Shown piece after piece: positions 1 through 9,620 of a DNA stretch of 39,912 nt. The notes below the pieces were generated by a model, which worked only from the letters and a program-made list of their open reading frames with translations, searched no databases and was not told where the DNA came from. The DNA is from Candidatus Roizmanbacteria bacterium RIFCSPHIGHO2_02_FULL_38_11 (GTDB lineage: Bacteria > Patescibacteriota > Microgenomatia > UBA1406 > GWC2-37-13), in assembly GCA_001788015.1 (NCBI GenBank), contig MFZO01000002.1, positions 6,976 to 46,887 of the forward strand, given 5' to 3'. Every line of letters begins with the position of its first letter. Positions within the stretch are counted from its first letter, which is position 1. The position numbers were made by a program, and so were the translations under genes.

Positions 1-1
1 A

Positions 2-70
2 CCCGGCCGCAACGATCCTTGCTGGTGCGGCAGCGGTAAGAAATACAAGAAATGTCACTATCCGAATTAA
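2..70 (+). CDS. secA: SecA C-terminal fragment (SEC-C zinc-binding tail), partial at window edge
   Basis: Frame from base 2 reads PGRNDPCWCGSGKKYKKCHYPN*, the classic SecA C-terminal CxCGSGKKYKxCH motif. Confidence 0.9.
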   Translation, partial: PGRNDPCWCGSGKKYKKCHYPN

Positions 71-188
71 AAAATATTTTTATTTAGACGATCCTATCAA
101 TGAGTTCAACTCCCGGTATTGTTTTTAGTTGATTTTAGTTACCTAAATCAAATACAGAAATGGTTAGACTACTGTTATTATATTGAAT

Positions 189-1040
189 ATGCTTTTACCG
201 TTAATTTTATCCGTAATTCCCATGTTTAGCTGGGGATTAATTGCTATTTTAGCTGCCAAACTTAGTAGAAAAGTTGGCGGTTTTAATAGTGGGTTTCTAA
301 TTCAACTATTTGCTTTTTTAGGGACCTTGTTAATTTCTCCGTTATTTTTTTCTATTCCGGGAAAAATTAATTGGCTCGGTTTGATAATTCAAGGTTTATT
401 AGGTGCCGGGACATACATTATTTATTGTAAGGCGCTTGAGAAAGGTAAAGTACCAATCATTGTTCCGATTGTTTCTGCCTGGGCGTTAATTTCTGCTGTT
501 TTGGGCATTGTCTTTTTGGGTGAACCTATTTACTTATTAAAAGCTGTAAGCATATTCATAATTACTCTAGGAATAATTATATTAACGATTAATTGGAATC
601 AGATAAAGCGTAATCAGCTTAATCTTTTTAATCCGGGAGTTGTTTTTGCTTTAATGGTTGCAGTTGGGTGGGGATTCTCTTTCTTTTATCTAGGATCTTT
701 ATCCAGACAGATGGGTTGGTTTTTTACAACGGTTGGAACCAGAATGTTTGTCATGATCAGCTTTTTTTTAGGTTATATTTCAATTACGAATCGCACTAAT
801 ATGTTTCAAAATGTACCTTGGAAAGTTCTGTTTCCTATTGCGGCATTAGATGTTGTGGCATTTACTACCTATAATTTGGCCGTCAGCCGATACGATGTTT
901 CCTATGTTTCGGTTATCTCTTCGGCTTCACCTTTAGTTGCGGTAATATTAGGTGAATTCTTGTTAAAAGAAAAAACATCTCTGTTGCAAAAATTAGGGAT
1001 TGTAATCATAATTGTTGGAATTATAGGACTGCAATTTTAA
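189..1040 (+). CDS. EamA/DMT-family transporter
   Basis: About 284 aa with repeated hydrophobic helices and EamA-like duplication; ATG at 189 preferred over TTG at 183; TATTAT at 176-181. Confidence 0.8.
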   Translation: MLLPLILSVIPMFSWGLIAILAAKLSRKVGGFNSGFLIQLFAFLGTLLISPLFFSIPGKINWLGLIIQGLLGAGTYIIYCKALEKGKVPIIVPIVSAWALISAVLGIVFLGEPIYLLKAVSIFIITLGIIILTINWNQIKRNQLNLFNPGVVFALMVAVGWGFSFFYLGSLSRQMGWFFTTVGTRMFVMISFFLGYISITNRTNMFQNVPWKVLFPIAALDVVAFTTYNLAVSRYDVSYVSVISSASPLVAVILGEFLLKEKTSLLQKLGIVIIIVGIIGLQF

Positions 1041-1075
1041 AATTCAAACAGGTAGATTACACAAAGGGTGTGCAT

Positions 1076-1234
1076 ATGAAAAACATTAATGAAAAGTGGC
1101 ACAGGGCAAATAAAATGCCTAAAAATGCTACTTTTGAACAGAGAATTAAATGGCATAAGGGTCATGCAAAATTTTGTGCCTGCCGACCAATACCGAATAA
1201 ACTTCTAGTAAACCTGTCAAAAGTAAAAAACTAA
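1076..1234 (+). CDS. Small protein (52 aa) with a Cys-rich WHKGHAKFCACRPIP motif
   Basis: Read manually: MKNINEKWHRANKMPKNATFEQRIKWHKGHAKFCACRPIPNKLLVNLSKVKN*. Below the length cutoff of the supplied ORF track. Confidence 0.55.
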   Translation: MKNINEKWHRANKMPKNATFEQRIKWHKGHAKFCACRPIPNKLLVNLSKVKN

Positions 1235-1242
1235 ACTCTCTA

Positions 1243-2415
1243 TTATTTGCTTTCTTTTACAAACTTCAACATGACTCCTGAGATTATTGTAAGAGCTAGA
1301 GAGAAGTAGAAGGGTGTAACAGGTGAGAAATTATCCCACAAAAATCCAGCTAAAAAAGAGGCGGGAAGCGCCATGAGTCCGATCAGCATCTGGAAAGCGC
1401 CGATTGTTGATGCTACATAATCTGATGGCGCGAGTTCTGCAACGAGCGTTTTTTGTACAGGTTCCATTGCCCCTTTATGTAAGCCATAGAATATAAAAGC
1501 TAAAACCGCGCTGATGGAATTTGAATAAAAAATAAAAAGTATTAACACTACAGCCCAAAAGAAGTAAGACAGATAAAGAATATTTTTTCTGCCAAATTGA
1601 TCAGATAATTTTCCAAACGGAATCGAGCAGATAGCGGCAACCAAAGTAAATAAAAGATACAAAATTGGAATCTGGTAGGTAGTAAATCCATATCTGTTGG
1701 CAAATAAGAGAAGGAAAGAATAGCTAAAAGAACCTAAAGCAAAAAGTCCGCTTAATATTGTAAGTAGACGTAAGTTATTATTAAAGTTCTTAAAACTGAC
1801 TCCTTTAAAAAGTGTTTTATGATTTGGTTTTACTTCATGGATAAAAAAGACTATTAAAAGCACTGCTACTACTGAAGGTATTGCAGCAAGTATAAAAAGA
1901 TTTGTAAATCCTAAAGTTTTAAGAAAAAATATGGCAATGAGTATGCCAACCACCGCACCGAGATTATCCATGGCTCTTAAGACGCCAAATCTTACCCCTC
2001 TGTTTTGATGTGTTGAGATATCGGAAATTATGGCATCCCGCGGCGCACCTCGAATCTTGCCCGATCTGTCAAGAAGTCTGAAAGGAATAAGCCATTGCCA
2101 GGTTGATGATAGGGCATAACCAATCCGTGAAATCCCGCCAAAGAGATAACCGGTCCAGACAAATATTTTTCTTTTTCTGATCTTGTCGGAAAAATATCCT
2201 CCAACCGCCCCCGAGATAGAAACCACAGCGTCTCCGATTCCGTCTATGAGTCCCAAGGTCATCATGTTGGTCTTCAATACTTGGGTGACGAAAAGAGGCC
2301 AGACAGAAAAAACCATATCCGATCCTACATCGTGCAAAAATGATGCTAAAGATAAAATAACGACAATCACTCTATCGGTCTGTTTTTTCATAAGCGAGTA
2401 ATTTAATTGTAGCAT
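1243..2415 (-). CDS. MFS transporter (start may be the internal Met at 2391)
   Basis: About 12 hydrophobic segments, MFS-type loops (GYFSDKIRKRKIF, GKLSDQFGRKNIL). Confidence 0.85.
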   Translation of the reverse strand: MLQLNYSLMKKQTDRVIVVILSLASFLHDVGSDMVFSVWPLFVTQVLKTNMMTLGLIDGIGDAVVSISGAVGGYFSDKIRKRKIFVWTGYLFGGISRIGYALSSTWQWLIPFRLLDRSGKIRGAPRDAIISDISTHQNRGVRFGVLRAMDNLGAVVGILIAIFFLKTLGFTNLFILAAIPSVVAVLLIVFFIHEVKPNHKTLFKGVSFKNFNNNLRLLTILSGLFALGSFSYSFLLLFANRYGFTTYQIPILYLLFTLVAAICSIPFGKLSDQFGRKNILYLSYFFWAVVLILFIFYSNSISAVLAFIFYGLHKGAMEPVQKTLVAELAPSDYVASTIGAFQMLIGLMALPASFLAGFLWDNFSPVTPFYFSLALTIISGVMLKFVKESK

Positions 2416-2419
2416 CAGA

Positions 2420-4189
2420 TTATTTCACTGTCACGCTTTTGGCGAGGTTGCGGGGTTTATCAGGGTCGGCGCCGCGGCCCAGTCCTAAATAGTATCCCAG
2501 GAGTTGTCCCACAATAATATTAGGAAAGATCGTTAACTCTCCAAGTTCTGGCGTTTTTATTACTTCATCAAATTCCTGGGAAACGAAGGGGGCAATACCG
2601 ATTATTCTCCCTCCGCGTGCTTTTAACTGTGCGGCACTGGATAACACTTCGTCTTTCGCTTCATCTGCGGAGGCCAAAACAAAACAAGGGGTACCTTTCT
2701 GGATTAAAGTTATAACTCCATGTTTAAGCTCGCCTGCGGCAAATGGTTCTGCATGAAGATAAGAAGTTTCTTTTATCTTAAGTGCAAACTCCAGGCTGGC
2801 AGGATAATTCAAGTGCTTACCTATGAGATAAATATGTTCTCGATCGATAAGAGATTTAGCCACTTTAATTAAATGTTTAATTAAAGTAGGTTTTAACCAG
2901 TTTTTCAGTTCTACGGCCAATTTTTTTATCTTTTGTTCCCCTTCGTCTAATTTTTCTTCTGCTGCTTTGGTTAATAAATATAGCGTTGCCAGTTGAGCGG
3001 TAAATGCTTTAGTTGAGACGACAGCTATTTCCGGACCTGCACCAACTTGTAAAACAATATCCGCCATTCTTTCAAGAGTTGATCCTCTTGCATTGACGAC
3101 TGCAACTATTATTGCACCATTTCTTTTTGCTGCTTTGGCTGCAATAAGCGTATCGGCTGTCTCACCTGATTGTGAGATGGTAATAAAAAGTGTTTTTTCG
3201 TCAATAAAATTTAGAAAAGGCATTATTTCATTCGCAGGATAGACTTGAGATTCAATTCCGCTTTGCGCAAAAAAATATTTTCCGGCTAGAGCGCAGTAAG
3301 AAGCACTCCCGCAACCTGTTAACACGACTTTATTTTTTTTCCTTATCAGTTGGGAAATTTTTATAATTTCAAACGAGTTTAGGGAGGCAATTTTTGCTAT
3401 TGTGTCTTTTTGTTCATAAATTTCTTTCAAGAGAAAATGCGGATATCCGCCTTTTTCCGCGTCTTCCATCTCCCAATCAAGCGATTGAATATCAAGCTTT
3501 TTTTCTTTTCCTGAATCAACGTCATAAAGCTTGACGCCGTTTTTATTTAAGACCACTGCCTCACCATCATGGAGAAAATGAACCTTATTGGTCGAATTTA
3601 AGAATGCAGGGACGTCAGAACCAAGAAAAAATTGATTATCTCCTACACCGACAACTAAGGGAGATCCGTTTCTGCAGGCAATAATAGACTCTGTTTTGCT
3701 GTCTAGAATACCTATTGCATTTGAACCGATGAGTGAATTAAACGTCTCAAATACAGCCTGGGTAATCGGTTTAGTTTTTGATTTTTCCTCGATTAGATGA
3801 GCGATTACTTCGGTATCCGTTTCGGATTTAAATACGTGACCTCTTCGTTTGAGATAACTTTTTATTTCCTGATAGTTTTCAACAATGCCGTTGTGAATGA
3901 CAGCGATTTGTTTTTTACAGTCAAGGTGAGGGTGAGCGTTTTTATCGGTTACGCCGCCGTGTGTCGCCCAACGAGTATGGCCTATTGCAATACTGCCTTT
4001 TGGAAGTCGAGTGACCGCCTGGCCAATTTTGCCGACGTGTTTTTCTAGCTTTACGGTTTTTGAGCCAAGGGGTATGAGTGCAATTCCCCACGAATCATAA
4101 CCCCTGTATTCCAATTTTTTTAATCCTGCAAGGGTTGTTTGAGCCGCTTGGTTGGTTGTATCGTTTACGACAGCAAATATGCCACACAT
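2420..4189 (-). CDS. glmS: Glutamine--fructose-6-phosphate aminotransferase (isomerizing)
   Basis: N-terminal MCGIFAVV, RGYDSWGIA, HTRWATHG, two SIS domains (ISQSGETADT), C-terminal LAKSVTVK. Confidence 0.97.
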   Translation of the reverse strand: MCGIFAVVNDTTNQAAQTTLAGLKKLEYRGYDSWGIALIPLGSKTVKLEKHVGKIGQAVTRLPKGSIAIGHTRWATHGGVTDKNAHPHLDCKKQIAVIHNGIVENYQEIKSYLKRRGHVFKSETDTEVIAHLIEEKSKTKPITQAVFETFNSLIGSNAIGILDSKTESIIACRNGSPLVVGVGDNQFFLGSDVPAFLNSTNKVHFLHDGEAVVLNKNGVKLYDVDSGKEKKLDIQSLDWEMEDAEKGGYPHFLLKEIYEQKDTIAKIASLNSFEIIKISQLIRKKNKVVLTGCGSASYCALAGKYFFAQSGIESQVYPANEIMPFLNFIDEKTLFITISQSGETADTLIAAKAAKRNGAIIVAVVNARGSTLERMADIVLQVGAGPEIAVVSTKAFTAQLATLYLLTKAAEEKLDEGEQKIKKLAVELKNWLKPTLIKHLIKVAKSLIDREHIYLIGKHLNYPASLEFALKIKETSYLHAEPFAAGELKHGVITLIQKGTPCFVLASADEAKDEVLSSAAQLKARGGRIIGIAPFVSQEFDEVIKTPELGELTIFPNIIVGQLLGYYLGLGRGADPDKPRNLAKSVTVK

Positions 4190-4202
4190 ATTTTCCTATT
4201 TC

Positions 4203-4270
4203 GTCATCCTGAATTCATTTCAGGATCCGATTTTAGTAAAAAACAGATGCTGAATCTAGTTCAGCATGAC
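4203..4270. repeat. Palindromic repeat (GTCATCCTGAATTCATTTCAGGATC...GATGCTGAATCTAGTTCAGCATGAC)
   Basis: Two adjacent hairpins; family shared with 22483-22548 and 39109-39174. Confidence 0.85.
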
Positions 4271-4402
4271 AGATATTTTTACTCTTTGAAGACTTTTAAT
4301 TTTATTAAGGAGTAGTTGTTCGATTTTCTTTTTGTTTCTCAAATTACTTTGAGCTTTTAAGAAAATCTTGAGGTTGACAATTGCAACCTGAGGGTGCCCG
4401 CA

Positions 4403-4492
4403 GATCCTTCGGTTCGCTTCGCTCACTCAGGACAAGTTTACGCAAACCAAAGTTCGAATTACCCTCTCCTCGTCTCCCCGCCAAAGGCGGGG
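4403..4492. repeat. Intergenic repeat cluster: GATCCTTCGGTTCGCTTCGCTCACTCAGGAC plus CCCCGCCAAAGGCGGGG hairpin
   Basis: First unit resembles 9521-9564; second is a perfect hairpin (CCCCGCC AAA GGCGGGG), with a related core CCCGCCTTTGGCGGG inside the tsaD insert. Confidence 0.6.
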
Positions 4493-4547
4493 TCACACGC
4501 TTTTACCTATACTGAACTCCTTATTTCCAAAGAGCTATAAAATCTTA

Positions 4548-4931
4548 TCATTTTTTATGACTCTTTTCAAGTTTTATAGCGCCGTAGGTAATTCCAATAA
4601 AAATCAATATCCAACCAGTCATGTAGAATAAAATAGGGAATATTTCCGTAATCATTACGTTTATGATCCTTTGCAGTCGGAAGTGAGGTGTTATTGTAAT
4701 TAAAGAGTTTAATGTTTGCTGGCGGAATCCTTCTATTATGTGTTTATCATATTCAAATGAAAACAATAGAACTAAAAAACCTAGAAGCATTAAAGTTGTA
4801 AATCGCGACGGTTTTGTCAGAGATAAGAAAGCGGATAAGATAACACCAGTAAGATAGACGAAGGCTATATAGTTGTGGGAGAAGAGCAAATAGAGAGTGA
4901 CTGCAAAATTTTGCTTTAAATCTGGACTCAT
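4548..4931 (-). CDS. Hypothetical membrane protein
   Basis: 127 aa, about 3 hydrophobic helices; chosen over overlapping ORF 4753-5001 in another frame. Confidence 0.5.
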   Translation of the reverse strand: MSPDLKQNFAVTLYLLFSHNYIAFVYLTGVILSAFLSLTKPSRFTTLMLLGFLVLLFSFEYDKHIIEGFRQQTLNSLITITPHFRLQRIINVMITEIFPILFYMTGWILIFIGITYGAIKLEKSHKK

Positions 4932-5115
4932 TACAATATTCTAACAAATTCCAAGCTCCAATCCACAAGTAATCCAAATAAATCTTAATTCTCAAATTCA
5001 AAAAAAATTAAACATGATTATTTGAAATTTGATTATTTAATATTTGGATATTTTTTGTTTCTTGGAAGTTGTGATTTGGTTTTTTGGAAGAAAATAAAAT
5101 GATAAAATATATAGT

Positions 5116-6111
5116 ATGGTTAGGCAGTTTTTGGAAAAATATTCGTTGCGGGGAAATTGGATAGATCTAGCTTTTATCATCCTAATTTTATATTTTATTT
5201 TGACTCAAAAAGGATTTATAAATACTTTTCTTGAGGCTGTCGCTTTTATTTTCTCTCTCATCTTTTCCTACAGATTTTATGCTTTTTTTGGAAGTTTACT
5301 GGTATTAAATTTTTCTTTCCCAAAGGGGATTGCACAGGCAAGCGGGTTTTTTATAGCCTGGTTTTTAGCGGAGATAATCTTTTCTGTTATAGCATTGCCC
5401 TTTTCGGCAAGATTATTTGCCAGATTTCAAAAACATCCGCTGAATATTTCCTTAGGATTTATAGCGGCTATAATCCAAGCCGCGACAATTTTTTTGTTTT
5501 TTGTAAGTCTTGTCTTTGCTTTTCCGGTCCGCGGGCAGATCAAGCAGGCGCTTTTGGACTCTCGAAGCGGGCCATTCTTTGTAAATATTTCTCGGTCTAC
5601 AGAGAAATATATAAAAAATATTTTTGGTGAGGCGGTCAATGAAACTCTAAACTTCCTGACAATAAAACCACAGTCAAACGAGAGAGTTGATCTTGGGATA
5701 AAACCGCAAGAAAAACAGTTATCATATGATACGGAGTCTGAAGTCACCATGTTTAGCTCAGTCAATAAGGAGCGCGAGAAGCGTGGGGTAAAAGCTTTAA
5801 CTTTTGATTATCAAATTAGGGATGTTGCAAGAGATTATGCGCTGGAGATGTTTAAAAATGGATTTTTTTCGCATGTTTCAGCAGTAGACGGATCATCTCC
5901 GGCCGATAGGGCTGACAGAGCAGGAATCTCATATTTGGTAATAGGTGAAAATCTGGCGTTTGCACCCGATGTCTATGTAGCTCAAGAGGGTCTGATGAAC
6001 TCCGAAGGTCACAGGAGAAATATTCTATCGGAAGAATTTGGCAAAGTCGGAATTGGAGTTGTTGATGGGGGAGTGTATGGCAAGATGTTTGTCCAGGAGT
6101 TTACCAATTAG
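5116..6111 (+). CDS. CvpA-like membrane domain fused to a C-terminal CAP/SCP (YkwD-like) domain
   Basis: N-terminal hydrophobic CvpA-like helices; C-terminal NKEREKRGVKAL...FFSHVSAVDGSSPADR...GENLAF...GHRRNILSEEFGKVGIGV. Confidence 0.85.
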   Translation: MVRQFLEKYSLRGNWIDLAFIILILYFILTQKGFINTFLEAVAFIFSLIFSYRFYAFFGSLLVLNFSFPKGIAQASGFFIAWFLAEIIFSVIALPFSARLFARFQKHPLNISLGFIAAIIQAATIFLFFVSLVFAFPVRGQIKQALLDSRSGPFFVNISRSTEKYIKNIFGEAVNETLNFLTIKPQSNERVDLGIKPQEKQLSYDTESEVTMFSSVNKEREKRGVKALTFDYQIRDVARDYALEMFKNGFFSHVSAVDGSSPADRADRAGISYLVIGENLAFAPDVYVAQEGLMNSEGHRRNILSEEFGKVGIGVVDGGVYGKMFVQEFTN

Positions 6112-6183
6112 GAAAAATGCCTGCCCTGAACAGAACTTGTTCTAGTTCAGGGTTCGTCCAGGAATTCACTAATTAAAATATAT

Positions 6184-6217
6184 GTCATTGCGAGGAGCGT
6201 AGCGACGAAGCAATCTC
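6184..6217 (+). repeat. Palindromic dispersed repeat, copy 1 (GTCATTGCGAGGAGCGTAGCGACGAAGCAATCTC)
   Basis: Same family as 6526-6562 (inverted) and 11504-11581. Confidence 0.85.
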
Positions 6218-6218
6218 G

Positions 6219-6512
6219 TTAAAGAATAGTTTTATACAAGTCTTCAAAATATGGATTCATTTTTTTGACAAGTTCTAATTTTTTCTTTCTTGAGCCTGCT
6301 TTAATTTGTTTTTCTCGTTTGATTGTATCATTCACATCTTGGAAAACTTCATAATAAACGAGTTTATTAATATTATATTTCGAGGAAAAACTTGAAACAA
6401 TTTTATTCTTGTGTTGATATATTCTTTTGACTAAATTATTTGTTATACCGGTGTACAAAACAGTGTTTGTTTTGTTTGTGGCAATATAAATAAAGTAATT
6501 TTTAGTGTTCAC
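6219..6512 (-). CDS. GIY-YIG domain nuclease (UPF0213/YhbQ-like)
   Basis: YFIYIATNKTNTVLYTGITNNLVKRIYQHK...YYEVFQDVNDTIKREKQIKAGSRKKKLELV. Confidence 0.93.
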   Translation of the reverse strand: MNTKNYFIYIATNKTNTVLYTGITNNLVKRIYQHKNKIVSSFSSKYNINKLVYYEVFQDVNDTIKREKQIKAGSRKKKLELVKKMNPYFEDLYKTIL

Positions 6513-6525
6513 AATTTAATTATAG

Positions 6526-6562
6526 GAGATTGCTTCGGCCGAGTCCTCGGCCTCGCAATGAC
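6526..6562 (-). repeat. Palindromic dispersed repeat, copy 2, inverted relative to 6184-6217
   Basis: gagattgcttcggccgagtcctcggcctcgcaatgac; its reverse complement starts gtcattgcgagg and ends gaagcaatctc. Confidence 0.85.
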
Positions 6563-6575
6563 AGTGAGTAAGATT

Positions 6576-7502
6576 TTAAAATAACCCCATCTGATTTTCG
6601 TTTTTATTTTCGACTTTATTATGTCGTGATTTTTCCTTTTTAGGAGTTAGGGAAAAAAACCTGCTTGCCAAGGACTTCATTCCATATTTCAATAAATAAA
6701 TTTTGAGTTCATCGTTAAATTTTTCAAACTTGGTTTTTTCAATGTTGAATTCGATGGGTACTTTTGTATCTATGGTTGCCAGTTTGTATGACAAAAAAAC
6801 ATTCTCTTTATTTTCTTCCAACGACTTTCTTATTTTCTCATCGACTTCGTTTAAATGAGAATAAATGCCCTTAACTGATTTATACTGTTGCAACAGTTTT
6901 GCAGCTGTTTTGGGACCAATACCTTTGGCTCCGGTATAATTATCGGAAGGGTCTCCCATCAAAGCTTTTAAATCCGGAATTTTATCAGGGTCAAGCCCAA
7001 ATTTTTTTTGCACTTCATCCTTATCATACATTTTGATATCTGAAAGACCAAGCTTGGGAGTGATGACATAAACATTTTTAGCAACAAGCTGTTGGATATC
7101 CCTATCACCAGACAAAATTAAAACTCTAATTCCGTTATCTTTAAATTTTTGTGCAATAGTTCCTATGAGATCGTCAGCTTCAAAGCCGTCTTTTTCTAGA
7201 TGTGTAATTCCAGATTTATCCAAGGCCTCTTTTACCAGAGGTATTTGGGTGATAAAGTCATCTGAAATTTTGGGCCTTTGTGCTTGATATTCTTTAAATA
7301 GTTTATTTCGAAATGTTGGTTTGGGAGTGTCAAAGCAAACTACGATATAATTGGGACGAAAATCGGCTATCGATTTATGAAGCATGGAAAAAAATCCATA
7401 AATAACGTTTGTGGGAATGCCGTCTTTAGTTTTAAAAGGAGGAAGAGCATGAAAGGCACGGTGCATAATAGCGTTGCCGTCTATAAGTAATAGAGTATTC
7501 AT
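6576..7502 (-). CDS. Standalone 5'-3' exonuclease (DNA polymerase I N-terminal domain-like)
   Basis: LLIDGNAIMHRAFHALP, FDTPKPTFR, GFEADDLIGTIA, LSGDRDIQQLV, GDPSDNYTGAKGIGPKTAAKLL. Confidence 0.95.
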   Translation of the reverse strand: MNTLLLIDGNAIMHRAFHALPPFKTKDGIPTNVIYGFFSMLHKSIADFRPNYIVVCFDTPKPTFRNKLFKEYQAQRPKISDDFITQIPLVKEALDKSGITHLEKDGFEADDLIGTIAQKFKDNGIRVLILSGDRDIQQLVAKNVYVITPKLGLSDIKMYDKDEVQKKFGLDPDKIPDLKALMGDPSDNYTGAKGIGPKTAAKLLQQYKSVKGIYSHLNEVDEKIRKSLEENKENVFLSYKLATIDTKVPIEFNIEKTKFEKFNDELKIYLLKYGMKSLASRFFSLTPKKEKSRHNKVENKNENQMGLF

Positions 7503-7633
7503 AAAACTCTAAACTCTAAATACTAATTTCTAAACAAATACAAAATTATAAAATCTAAAGTTATAAACAATAGAGAAAGTTTTGAATTTAGTATTTAAAA
7601 TTTATTTAGGATTTAGAATTTCGGATTTAGGAT

Positions 7634-9508
7634 TTAATTAACTTTAGGCTTTACTCCGACGATTTTTTGAAACTCGTCCCCGTCCAAGCTTTCGGTTTTC
7701 ATCAGGGCTGCTGCTACTTTGTCTAGCATTTCTTTCTTTTCTTTTATTGTCTGGATGGCAACTTGGTATCTTGAAGTAATAATTTTTTTCACTTCCGAAT
7801 CAATTTTAGCCAGCATATCCTGCGAAACGGTATTCTGTTCCCAATATGTTTTACCCCACTCTGTGATATCCATGGTAGGCCCAAAATTGATTGGACCAAG
7901 CTGACTCATTCCATACTCGACGACCATGGCTTTGGCAATTTGAGTAGCTTGATCAAAATCATTTGCCGCTCCGGTTGTGATTTCGTTAAAGATTGCTTCT
8001 TCTGCGGCTCTTCCTCCCATCATCACTGTGATTCGCTCCAAGAGGTTGGTTTTTGTCTCGTGCAGTTTATCCTTTACGGGAGGAATCAAGGTAAAACCAA
8101 GAGCCATTCCCCGAGAAACAATAGAAATTCGATGCACCGGATCTGTATGAGGTAAAAAGTGGGATACGATTGCGTGTCCGGCTTCGTGATAGGCGGTCAA
8201 CTTTTTGTCAAGATCTGACTGCAAACGCTTTTTTTCCGGTCCGAGTTTAACTTTGGTCGCAGCTTCTTCGATATCATCCATAGTAATCTTATCTTTCCCT
8301 TGTCGTGCAGCATAAATTGCCGCTTCATTGAGCATGTTTTCAAGATCTGCTCCCGAGAAACCAACGGTGCGCTTTGCGACTTTTTCCCAGTCCACCTCTG
8401 GGGTGAACGGTTTTCCGTTTGCATGAATTTTTATGATTGCTTTTCTTCCTTCGAGATCGGGAAAGTCGACGATGATTCTTCGATCAAATCGTCCAGGTCG
8501 AAGCAGGGCAGTATCTAAAAGATCGCCTCGGTTGGTGGCCGCCACTACAACCACTTGTTCGTTTGGATTAAACCCGTCCATCTCAACCAAGATTTGGTTC
8601 AAGGTTTGTTCCCGCTCGTCGTGCGATGGCATGACTCCAACAGAGCGCGCCCGGCCAATGGCATCGACTTCGTCTATAAAAATAATCGAAGGCGCACTTT
8701 TTTTGGCCGTGGCGAAAAGATCCCGTACTCGAGCGGCGCCAATGCCAACGAGCATTTCCATGAACTCGCTACCTGCAATTGAGAAAAAAGGTACGCCGGC
8801 TTCGCCGGCTACCGCCTTGGCAAGGAGGGTTTTACCACAACCCGAAGGCCCAATAAGGATTACGCCTTTAGGGGTTCTGGCGCCTAATTTTTTATATTTT
8901 TCCGGATGCTTCAGAAAGTCAACGATTTCTTCCAGTTCTTTTTTCGCTTCATCGACCCCGGCCACGTTGTTAAAAGTTATTTTGGGGAGATCTTTACTAA
9001 AGCGTTTTGCCCTTGATTGGCCAAAAGAAAAGACAGATTCTTGCGCTCCTTTTGCTTGGCGAAAGAGAAAAATAAAAAAGGCAACCATCAAAATAGTAGG
9101 AATAATATTGCTTAAAAAATTGATGATGCCTACAGATCCTTGGGTATCTTTTATGACGACATTTAAAGATGAAGAGTCTATGTTTGCGTCTCTCAGCGTC
9201 TTTAAGAAACTGTCGCCCTGTTCTTTATAGGTTAGAGCGAGTTTATCATTTTTGTAGTAAGCGATGATTTTATTATCTATGATTTCAACCTTCTTAATTT
9301 TTCCTTCTTTTATTTCTTTGATAATCGTCGTAAAAGACTTTTCCGGAAGAGTCTGCTTGATTTCCTTTGAGAGCGAGTTAAAGATGTAATAGACAAAAAG
9401 CCCGACGAAGGCGATAATAAAAACTGTTTTAAGATCGAAGTTAAATTTAAACTCGGCTATTTTTTTAATCGGGCTGCCATTTTTTTTTAGGTTCCTGGAG
9501 TTGGCCAT
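7634..9508 (-). CDS. ftsH: ATP-dependent zinc metalloprotease FtsH
   Basis: Walker A GPSGCGKTLLAKAVAGEAGVPF, SRH region, HEAGHAIV zinc site, N-terminal membrane segments. Confidence 0.97.
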   Translation of the reverse strand: MANSRNLKKNGSPIKKIAEFKFNFDLKTVFIIAFVGLFVYYIFNSLSKEIKQTLPEKSFTTIIKEIKEGKIKKVEIIDNKIIAYYKNDKLALTYKEQGDSFLKTLRDANIDSSSLNVVIKDTQGSVGIINFLSNIIPTILMVAFFIFLFRQAKGAQESVFSFGQSRAKRFSKDLPKITFNNVAGVDEAKKELEEIVDFLKHPEKYKKLGARTPKGVILIGPSGCGKTLLAKAVAGEAGVPFFSIAGSEFMEMLVGIGAARVRDLFATAKKSAPSIIFIDEVDAIGRARSVGVMPSHDEREQTLNQILVEMDGFNPNEQVVVVAATNRGDLLDTALLRPGRFDRRIIVDFPDLEGRKAIIKIHANGKPFTPEVDWEKVAKRTVGFSGADLENMLNEAAIYAARQGKDKITMDDIEEAATKVKLGPEKKRLQSDLDKKLTAYHEAGHAIVSHFLPHTDPVHRISIVSRGMALGFTLIPPVKDKLHETKTNLLERITVMMGGRAAEEAIFNEITTGAANDFDQATQIAKAMVVEYGMSQLGPINFGPTMDITEWGKTYWEQNTVSQDMLAKIDSEVKKIITSRYQVAIQTIKEKKEMLDKVAAALMKTESLDGDEFQKIVGVKPKVN

Positions 9509-9520
9509 AATGATTTGATA

Positions 9521-9564
9521 GATCCTTCGACTCCCCCGACGTTTCGTCGGGGTCGCTCAGGATG
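9521..9564 (+). repeat. Intergenic hairpin repeat (GATCCTTCGACTCCCCCGACGTTTCGTCGGGGTCGCTCAGGATGA)
   Basis: CCCCGAC/GTCGGGG stem; related core (GATCCTTCG...CGCTCAGGA) at 4403-4433. Confidence 0.65.
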
Positions 9565-9620
9565 AATTGGTCAAATTTCCACCAATTCATTTTAGCAGAT
9601 TTTTGTTACAATTGTTAACT

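Noticed and set aside
8433-9230. 265-aa ORF antisense to ftsH
   Set aside because: Lies wholly opposite the strongly supported FtsH coding frame; composition typical of an antisense shadow ORF.
9567-9620. N-terminal extension of TsaC-TsaE from 9567
   Set aside because: Not part of the YrdC domain and would include the probable -10 element; GTG at 9621 fits better.
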